The notes beneath the pieces were generated by a model. It searched no databases. It was not told the origin of the DNA and saw only the letters and a program-made list of their open reading frames with translations. This document shows positions 6,777 to 11,727 of a stretch of DNA of 11,727 bases, in pieces. Source of the stretch: Deltaproteobacteria bacterium (lineage in GTDB: Bacteria > Desulfobacterota > Desulfobacteria > Desulfobacterales > SURF-15); contig JAHEHB010000150.1 in assembly GCA_024644775.1 (NCBI GenBank), positions 1-11,727 on the forward strand, written 5' to 3'. A program made the position numbers and the translations under genes. Within the stretch, counting starts at the first letter, position 1, and every line of letters starts with the position of its first letter.

Positions 6777-7561
6777 ACATTCTCCTCTGGTTCTAACAAT
6801 GATAACATTTCCGTATGGATTTTGCCGTTTGTAGCCAGGAGTTGGTTGTTGTCAACCGTATATGGATTGCTGGAAAAATCGGTGATTGTCCCACCGGCCT
6901 CTTTGACGATGAGCACCCCGGCGGCAGTATCCCATGGCTTAAGATACTGCTCCCAGTAGCCTGTAAATCGGCCGCAGGCAACATAACAAAGATCGAGGGC
7001 CGCGGATCCCAGTCTCCGAACGCCTTGTGCCGCTTTTGTGCAGTTGAGAAAACGTGCGAATATCGGTGTCAGGCGCCGATCCGTCTCATACGGAAACCCT
7101 GTAACCAAAAGGCTGTCTGATACGGTTTGTTCCTTTGAGACACGGATCGGTTGATTGTTTAAAAAGGCGCCTTTTTCGGATTGGGCGATAAAAAGTTCTT
7201 CGGTGAGCGGACTCAATACGATTCCCCACATGATATCGGATTTTACGGTATACGCAATGGAAACACAAAAAAGGTTTAAACCATGGGCGAAATTGGTGGT
7301 GCCGTCTAATGGGTCGATAATCCACTGATGATCGGATGAACCTTCATCCAGACCGCTTTCTTCGGCTAGGATGCTATGATGGGGAAAGGCTGATCGGATG
7401 GTTTCAATGATGACATGTTCGGATTCGGTATCTGCTTCGGTAACCAGATCGATTCGCCCCTTTTTCGTTACGGTCGATAATTTCCCTAGTTTCGACCTTA
7501 GCACGTTGGCACCTTTGTAGGCAGCGGCTGTGCCCACGCGTTTTACCCTATCAATATCCAT
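6773..7561 (-). CDS. Inositol-1-monophosphatase family protein (SuhB-like)
   Basis: This 262-residue protein belongs to the Mg2+-dependent, Li+-sensitive sugar-phosphatase family. The metal-binding set is complete: AEES with E67, WIIDPLDGTTNF with D83 and D86 (80-91), and KPWDTAAGVLIVKEAGG with D211 (208-224). Length and layout match E. coli SuhB (267). Substrate cannot be read from sequence; inositol phosphate, fructose-1,6-bisphosphate or 3'-phosphoadenosine phosphate are all handled by relatives. E. coli SuhB also acts as a Nus factor in rRNA antitermination, which is notable because this copy is downstream of ribosomal protein genes. The ATG at 7561 begins 42 bp after the dnaB stop on the same strand; no clear Shine-Dalgarno is visible. 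The stop overlaps the start of the small Cys gene. Confidence 0.93.
   Translation of the reverse strand: MDIDRVKRVGTAAAYKGANVLRSKLGKLSTVTKKGRIDLVTEADTESEHVIIETIRSAFPHHSILAEESGLDEGSSDHQWIIDPLDGTTNFAHGLNLFCVSIAYTVKSDIMWGIVLSPLTEELFIAQSEKGAFLNNQPIRVSKEQTVSDSLLVTGFPYETDRRLTPIFARFLNCTKAAQGVRRLGSAALDLCYVACGRFTGYWEQYLKPWDTAAGVLIVKEAGGTITDFSSNPYTVDNNQLLATNGKIHTEMLSLLEPEENV
6781..6787 (-). promoter_or_regulatory. Strong Shine-Dalgarno for the small Cys protein
   Basis: GAGGAGA on the minus strand lies within the last IMPase codons, four bases before the ATG at 6776. It is the main reason the 65-residue frame is called as a gene. Confidence 0.75.
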
Positions 7562-7603
7562 AACAATAGAAAGCGATAAATAATAACAAATATTTTCTGA
7601 GTA

Positions 7604-8986
7604 TTAATCAAACCCCTTCAGGTACTTTTCATCCTGGAGGTTCTTAAAAGAGGTAAAGGTATCGTCGAATTGCAATGCAACGTCTCCTGTGGGGCCGTTT
7701 CGTTGCTTTCTGAGCAATATCTCTGCAATACCCTTCTTGGGGTTGTTTTCGTCTCTATTGTAAACCTCATCTCTATAAATGAAAGCAACCACATCGGCGT
7801 CCTGTTCGAGAGCCCCCGATTCTCTCAAGTCCGACAGCAACGGTCGTTTATCGCTTCTCTCTTCAAGCTTTCTGTTAAGCTGCGAGAGGGCCAAAACCGG
7901 TATATCGAGTTCTTTGGCCAGCGCTTTCAGGGAGCGAGACATTTCCGATATTTCAAGATCCCGCCGTTCCGCTGTTGAGCGACTTTTCATTAACTGCAAA
8001 TAGTCAATGATGATCAAACCGATGTTTTTTTCCATTTTCAGGCGTCGTGCTTTGGCTCGGATTTCCATGGCAGAAAGATCCGGCGAATCATCAATAAATA
8101 TGGCCGCTTCAGATAGGATCCCAGCGGCATCGGTGAGGTTTACCCAATCTTTCTTGCTGAAAAAACCGCTACGAAGCCGAGCCGAATCCACCTTGGCCTC
8201 GGAACAAAGCATGCGCATGGATAGTTGTTCTTTGGACATCTCCAGGGAAAACATCGCAATGGGGGTACTATGCTCCACGGCTGCATTTCTCGCGATATTG
8301 AGAGCAAAGGCAGTTTTACCCATACTGGGTCGGCCCGCGAGGATGATCAGGTCTGAGTTTTGAAGCCCTGCAGTCAGGTTGTCGAGCCGGGAAAAGCCCG
8401 TAGTAACCCCTGTTACCAGCGCCTGATTACCTTGGCGTTCCTCGATTGTATCGATGTTTTTTTCGATAATCTCCTTCAGCTGATAGTAAGAGCGCCGGAT
8501 TTTGTCGCCGGATATTTCAAAAATCGCAGATTCTGCAAAATCAATAACGCTCGGGACGTCACCCTGGTCATTGAAGCATTTTTTTGTAATTTGATTCGCC
8601 TTGTCGATCAGACGTCTCAGGGACGCTTTATCATGAATTATTTTTGCGTAATGTCGAGCATTTACGGCCATTGGAACGGTTTCGATGAGAGCAGCCAAGT
8701 AAGCGGCGCCCCCCACGGCTTCAAGCTGACCGTCGGACTTCAGCTGATTGGTCACAGTTACCAGATCTATGGGTTCATTCCTTGAAAAAAGATTTGTGAT
8801 GGCGGCGAAGATTTTTTGATGAATCGATTTGTAAAAATCGGGTGGTGAGAGAATCTCCAGCACATCTAACAGCGTATCGTTATCGATGAGAATCGCACTG
8901 AGAAGCGACTCTTCCGCCTCGAGACTTTGGGGTGGAATTTGAAACGATACCAAATCTTTTTCGTTCTGTTGTGGACTCACTGCCAT
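7604..8986 (-). CDS. dnaB: Replicative DNA helicase
   Basis: This 460-residue RecA-fold hexameric helicase unwinds DNA at the replication fork. The N-terminal domain spans about 17-118 (IPPQSLEAEESLLSAIL at its start), a linker helix follows, and the helicase domain runs from about 185. Visible motifs are Walker A GRPSMGKTA (218-226), the SLEMS motif with catalytic Glu249, Walker B LIIIDYLQL (324-332, D328), SQLNR (368-372), DLRESGALEQDAD (386-398) and the C-terminal KQRNGPTG (427-434) that carries the arginine finger. No intein interrupts the P-loop. Length matches E. coli DnaB (471). The ATG at 8986 is the only reasonable start because an in-frame stop lies 21 bases upstream; the ribosome-binding site is weak. 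It follows rplI by 86 bp on the same strand, the arrangement common in Desulfobacterota and Firmicutes. Confidence 0.98.
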   Translation of the reverse strand: MAVSPQQNEKDLVSFQIPPQSLEAEESLLSAILIDNDTLLDVLEILSPPDFYKSIHQKIFAAITNLFSRNEPIDLVTVTNQLKSDGQLEAVGGAAYLAALIETVPMAVNARHYAKIIHDKASLRRLIDKANQITKKCFNDQGDVPSVIDFAESAIFEISGDKIRRSYYQLKEIIEKNIDTIEERQGNQALVTGVTTGFSRLDNLTAGLQNSDLIILAGRPSMGKTAFALNIARNAAVEHSTPIAMFSLEMSKEQLSMRMLCSEAKVDSARLRSGFFSKKDWVNLTDAAGILSEAAIFIDDSPDLSAMEIRAKARRLKMEKNIGLIIIDYLQLMKSRSTAERRDLEISEMSRSLKALAKELDIPVLALSQLNRKLEERSDKRPLLSDLRESGALEQDADVVAFIYRDEVYNRDENNPKKGIAEILLRKQRNGPTGDVALQFDDTFTSFKNLQDEKYLKGFD

Positions 8987-9072
8987 GGCGTGTCTATCTT
9001 TGCTTTAATCCCCACCCGAAAAACCGGATACGATGTTCAAATTCGTAACTGCAGAGGTGTTGAGTATACCGT

Positions 9073-9516
9073 CTACTCTGCAACGACATCAACAGCAATT
9101 TCCGGTTCAACGCCTTTATATACGCGGATTGGGACATTGAAAGTGCCCGTCGTTTTAATGGGTTCTTTAAGCAATATCATTCGTTTCTCAACCGTGATAT
9201 CCTGGCTTGCTAACGCATCGACAATTTCCCGCTCAGATACCGACCCGTATAGTCGGTTCTCCTCACTCACTTTTGCGGTTATCTTGCATGCCACGCCTTC
9301 AAGCCTGCTTGCCATCTCCTCAGCCTGTTTTCGTTCTTTAGCGATTTGGAGTTGAAATTTTGCTTTTTGTTGTTCAAGCATTTTTCGGTTTTGTGGCGTA
9401 TCGGGTACCGCTTTATTTTGGGGAAGAAGAAAATTCCGGGCATATCCGTCTGCAACTGTAACGGCGCTGCCGATAATCCCGAGAGCTTCTATGGTCTCTT
9501 TTAAAATGACTTTCAT
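9073..9516 (-). CDS. rplI: 50S ribosomal protein L9
   Basis: This 147-residue protein binds the base of the L1 stalk region of 23S rRNA and helps maintain reading frame. The N-terminal RNA-binding lobe carries the L9 signature GIIGSAVTVADGYARNFLLP (13-32). A long charged helix (about 40-72) links it to the C-terminal lobe (RLYGSVSEREIVDAL, 88-102, is characteristic). Length matches E. coli L9 (149). The ATG at 9516 follows GGAGG (9528-9524) by seven bases. It lies 66 bp after the DUF2232 gene and 86 bp before dnaB in the same direction. Confidence 0.98.
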   Translation of the reverse strand: MKVILKETIEALGIIGSAVTVADGYARNFLLPQNKAVPDTPQNRKMLEQQKAKFQLQIAKERKQAEEMASRLEGVACKITAKVSEENRLYGSVSEREIVDALASQDITVEKRMILLKEPIKTTGTFNVPIRVYKGVEPEIAVDVVAE

Positions 9517-9582
9517 ACCATTACCTCCAAACGTTCCTTCTGTTGTGTATACAATAAATACGCGTCCGCTTCGTGAAATATG

Positions 9583-10536
9583 TTAATTTTGTGTTGACGA
9601 TTTCTGTTTTCTAAAGTTAAGCCACGTGTCAAAGAATCCGACCCCAATGACAAACAGCAATATGAATTGTTGCAACGCGATTAGGCTGTATAGAAAAAAC
9701 CGAAGCGGTCGCGGTATGCGCTTTTTGTTGAAGTAATATGAAACAATGGCCATGCCGGCAAAGAAATAAATCGTCATCAGCGCGATGAGTCCATTTGTGC
9801 CGATAAGCTTTAACGCACTTGCCGGCAACAGGAGCATTCCCCCACTGCCGATGACACCCCATACTAAAAAATCAGGAGGTTGCCACATGTTCAATGACCC
9901 AAAATCCGGATAACTGAGGCCTTTGGCCTCCAAAATGGGTTTTGCCATCAAAATGCTGGTCCATGTCACAAAAAGGGTTGAGGCAAAAATGAGGGCTGGG
10001 ATGATTCGCAACAGCACATACTGAATTTGTGATAGTGAGTTTGCAATCAGTTGAATATTTTCTTCCGAAACCCCCATATTTTTATATAGCATCAGGGTCA
10101 GTTGCAGATTCTTCGCCACATATTCAGACGCCAGCGTGACAATGCCTTTTTGTGAAATTAAACTGTAAAAGAACACGCCAACAATGCCAGCCGCCAATAC
10201 AACGGTGCACGCATACAGAATGGTTCGTTCAATTGAAAGCTTCCACTCAAAGAGTTCGGCCAATATAAATCCCAACAGCATCAGCTCTAAGAAGAACACC
10301 AGATCAAGCGTGACCCTACCCAGGAGAATGCACATGATAACAAGTGTCGAGATGGGGATAATACCGCCGGTTTTTCTGCCAAGTTTTGAGCGATAAAACA
10401 AAATCGGCAGCGGGATAAACACCGAACAGAAAAAACCGAAGATCGGCATATAAACCGATACAGTGAATATCAGGCAGGTTATCAAAACACCTGTTAGGAG
10501 ATCTTTAGGGATTTCTCCTTGAAGCGTTTGAGGCAC
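9583..10536 (-). CDS. DUF2232 (YybS-like) multi-pass membrane protein
   Basis: This encodes a 317-residue integral membrane protein with about eight predicted helices (roughly 12-30, 32-48, 58-73, 76-95, 105-127, 172-197, 222-245 and 248-268, plus a last one at 279-302). The end, GVGFFDTWLNFRK (298-310), matches the conserved closing motif of the DUF2232 family, which includes Bacillus YybS. The central loop (about 130-170) is the main soluble part. Family function is not established; members sit next to rplI or rpsR in many bacteria and recall the S-component-like fold of small-molecule transporters, which I give only as an impression. The start is a GTG at 10536, preceded by GAGG three bases away and by a second purine-rich block. 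The gene lies 39 bp after rpsR and 66 bp before rplI, so it is an operon member. Confidence 0.85.
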   Translation of the reverse strand: MPQTLQGEIPKDLLTGVLITCLIFTVSVYMPIFGFFCSVFIPLPILFYRSKLGRKTGGIIPISTLVIMCILLGRVTLDLVFFLELMLLGFILAELFEWKLSIERTILYACTVVLAAGIVGVFFYSLISQKGIVTLASEYVAKNLQLTLMLYKNMGVSEENIQLIANSLSQIQYVLLRIIPALIFASTLFVTWTSILMAKPILEAKGLSYPDFGSLNMWQPPDFLVWGVIGSGGMLLLPASALKLIGTNGLIALMTIYFFAGMAIVSYYFNKKRIPRPLRFFLYSLIALQQFILLFVIGVGFFDTWLNFRKQKSSTQN

Positions 10537-10575
10537 TATCCTCTTTCTCCCCTAGAGACATCCTTCAATGTCGCG

Positions 10576-10863
10576 CTAGTATTCCATAGAGCCGACGTAA
10601 GGCAACATCGCAATGGTGCGTGCTCTTTTGATCGCGTGTGATAATTTTCGTTGATGCCTTGAACACGTACCCGATATACGCCTTGGGATGATCTTGCCAC
10701 GCTCTGTAATAAAATGCCTAAGGGTTCTGACTTCCTTATAATTGATCAACAGGCTGCTATCTGCACAGAAGCGACAAATTTTTCGGCGATGATAGAACCT
10801 TCTTTTTTTTCCACCACTGCCTCTTCCACTGCCTCTTCTTGACGAATTACGCGCTACCGCCAT
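10576..10863 (-). CDS. rpsR: 30S ribosomal protein S18
   Basis: This 95-residue small-subunit protein pairs with S6 on the platform of the 30S subunit. The core has ICRFCAD (29-35), [29 protein letters not shown] (54-82) and ALLPY-type ending MLPYVG. C30, C33, C67 and H70 form a CxxC...CxxH set, so this is the potential zinc-binding form of S18, unlike the E. coli protein. The N-terminus has an extra basic Arg/Gly/Ser stretch (9-22). The ATG at 10863 overlaps the rpsF stop (TGATG); a GTG one codon earlier is also possible. The ATG is preferred because GAGGAG lies eight bases before it. Confidence 0.97.
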   Translation of the reverse strand: MAVARNSSRRGSGRGSGGKKRRFYHRRKICRFCADSSLLINYKEVRTLRHFITERGKIIPRRISGTCSRHQRKLSHAIKRARTIAMLPYVGSMEY

Positions 10864-11369
10864 CACACTTGCTCCTCTCTTTTGCTTTCTTCATCGACAG
10901 GCTCGGGATCATTCTCACCTTCGGATGTTACCACACTCTCTGGTGGGGGTTCCTCCGTTACCAAATTCTCTGATGGGGATTTCTCCTCGGGGGGTGATTC
11001 TTCTTCAACAACCGGTTCCGCTTTCTCTTCTGCATCTAATTGTGCTTGCGCTATTTGTTCCTTGATTTTTTCCAAGTCTGCGTTTGGTTCCAGCAAAACC
11101 GTCATATATTTCAACACACGGTCGTCGATTCGCAGCACCCGCTCCATTTCATCCACAAGGGCGCCTGTGCCGCAGTAATCCAGCCGTGTGTAATACCCCC
11201 GGGGTTTTTTCTTAATTTCATAGGCAAGTTTTTTCGAACCCCACTGGTCATTTTGTATCCAAAGTCCATTGTTTCCGGTAATGAGTTCTTCAAGACGATC
11301 AAAAAATGGGGACCGTTGTTCTTCGGAGAGATCTGGGTCGATAATAATAATGGTTTCGTAGCGTTTCAT
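10863..11369 (-). CDS. rpsF: 30S ribosomal protein S6 with long acidic tail
   Basis: This 168-residue protein is the S18 partner on the 30S platform and heads the operon. Residues 1-100 are the S6 fold ([18 protein letters not shown] at the start, [18 protein letters not shown] at 43-60, [16 protein letters not shown] at 77-92). From about 110 to 168 the protein continues as a Glu/Pro-rich, low-complexity tail with 22 acidic residues in the last 57, probably disordered. E. coli S6 is about 135 residues, with glutamates added after translation by RimK. The ATG at 11369 follows a strong GAGGAGG (11380-11374). The stop overlaps the rpsR start, so the two partners are translationally coupled. Confidence 0.97.
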   Translation of the reverse strand: MKRYETIIIIDPDLSEEQRSPFFDRLEELITGNNGLWIQNDQWGSKKLAYEIKKKPRGYYTRLDYCGTGALVDEMERVLRIDDRVLKYMTVLLEPNADLEKIKEQIAQAQLDAEEKAEPVVEEESPPEEKSPSENLVTEEPPPESVVTSEGENDPEPVDEESKREEQV

Positions 11370-11392
11370 GTAACCTCCTCATGGATAATAAA

Positions 11393-11412
11393 GCCCTGGT
11401 ATGCACCAGAGC
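11393..11412 (-). promoter_or_regulatory. Leader hairpin before rpsF
   Basis: On the minus strand GCTCTGGT (11412-11405) pairs with ACCAGGGC (11400-11393), giving an 8-bp stem with one G-U pair and a GCAT tetraloop, about a dozen bases before the rpsF Shine-Dalgarno. Many bacteria carry an S6:S18-binding autoregulatory element in this position, but the known CCG bulge motif is not evident here. The following TTTATT could also make it a weak attenuator. Confidence 0.45.
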
Positions 11413-11440
11413 AAGGATTGGTTATTTTAAATAAATAATA

Positions 11441-11470
11441 AAAATATTATAATTCTCTACCGTCTGTCAA
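11441..11470 (-). promoter_or_regulatory. Promoter of the rpsF operon
   Basis: A consensus TTGACA (11470-11465) is followed on the minus strand by a very AT-rich block. TATTTT (11446-11441) gives an 18-bp spacer and TAATAT (11449-11444) gives 15; the perfect TATAAT at 11451-11446 is only 13 bp away, so the exact -10 is unsettled. The A/T-rich sequence upstream could serve as an UP element. It would give a leader of roughly 65 bases. Confidence 0.6.
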
Positions 11471-11533
11471 TGAAAATTTTTAAACACGGTTCTCGTTTCG
11501 CGAAAACTCCTTTAGCTTTTAAAAGTGTTCACC

Positions 11534-11567
11534 AAAAAAAAGGGTTAGCCTGTCAAAAAGCTAACCC
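11534..11567 (-). terminator. Rho-independent terminator of tRNA-Lys
   Basis: On the minus strand GGGTTAGC (11567-11560) and GCTAACCC (11549-11542) form a perfect 8-bp stem with a 10-base loop, followed directly by eight T residues (11541-11534). It lies nine bases beyond the tRNA CCA end and separates the tRNA from the rpsF operon. Confidence 0.92.
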
Positions 11568-11575
11568 ATAGAATT

Positions 11576-11652
11576 TGGTGGGCCGTGAAGGAATCGAACC
11601 TTCAACCTACTGATTAAGAGTCAGGTGCTCTGCCTAGTTGAGCTAACGGCCC
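11576..11652 (-). tRNA. tRNA-Lys (anticodon CTT)
   Basis: The minus strand folds as a complete tRNA. The acceptor arms are GGGCCGT (11652-11646) and ACGGCCC (11586-11580), the discriminator is A, and CCA is encoded at 11578-11576. The D-arm AGCTCAACTAGGCAGAGC, the T-arm GAAGGTTCGATTCCTTC and the anticodon loop CTCTTAA are all present. The anticodon CTT and the likeness to E. coli tRNA-Lys identify it as decoding AAG. The outermost anticodon-stem pair (C-T) is unpaired, at the same place where E. coli has only a wobble. Confidence 0.96.
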
Positions 11653-11672
11653 CTGATCCAATACGGATATGC

Positions 11673-11701
11673 GATCTATCAGCTTTCTCTGGGGTTGTCA
11701 A
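11673..11701 (-). promoter_or_regulatory. Candidate promoter of tRNA-Lys
   Basis: TTGACA (11701-11696) and TAGATC (11678-11673) lie 17 bp apart on the minus strand, with about 20 bases between the -10 and the tRNA 5' end. The -35 is consensus; the -10 is imperfect. The remaining bases to the window edge show no gene. Confidence 0.5.
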
Positions 11702-11727
11702 ATTTTTTTCCATCACGGCCATCAGTT

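Noticed and set aside
7670..8785. Several open frames antisense to dnaB
   Set aside because: They lie wholly inside the strongly supported dnaB gene, lack ribosome-binding sites and show no recognisable protein motif.

Overview
The window reads as ordinary bacterial chromosome, about half GC, densely coded. It most resembles a Desulfobacterota genome (Desulfobacterales-like, formerly Deltaproteobacteria). This placement is an inference. It rests on a short ATP synthase F0 cluster (atpZ-atpI-atpB-atpE) that ends without the b and F1 genes, on the order rpsF-rpsR-DUF2232-rplI-dnaB, and on the general look of the proteins. No mobile element, CRISPR array, phage gene or rRNA is visible.

Layout. 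(1) Positions 1-1703, plus strand: the 3' end of an AtpZ-type gene, then atpI, atpB and atpE, closed by a 15-bp perfect hairpin at 1725-1762. (2) 1793-4624, minus strand: uvrA, convergent with atpE. (3) 4625-5186: an AT-rich, gene-free divergent region with candidate promoters for uvrA and for the next gene, small palindromes and a possible long leader. (4) 5187-6530, plus strand: a DnaA-family AAA+ protein that keeps the full DnaA architecture but differs at several normally invariant positions. (5) 6579-11369, minus strand: a seven-gene run transcribed right to left, rpsF, rpsR, a DUF2232 membrane protein, rplI, dnaB, an inositol-monophosphatase (SuhB) family gene and a 65-residue four-cysteine protein translationally coupled to it. 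(6) 11576-11652, minus strand: tRNA-Lys(CTT) with its own promoter and a textbook terminator.

How the genes work together. The first block encodes the proton- or sodium-translocating part of F-type ATP synthase and its assembly helpers. The large minus-strand run couples ribosomal small- and large-subunit proteins to the replicative helicase. uvrA is the damage-recognition ATPase of nucleotide excision repair. The DnaA-like protein is the least routine gene: its P-loop, Walker B, sensor 1 and DNA-recognition signature are all altered, while the arginine finger and sensor 2 are kept. It is either a diverged paralogue with changed nucleotide and DNA binding, or a lineage-specific initiator. The second notable item is the small Cys protein behind the IMPase gene. 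Nothing in the window amounts to a clearly new multi-gene system.
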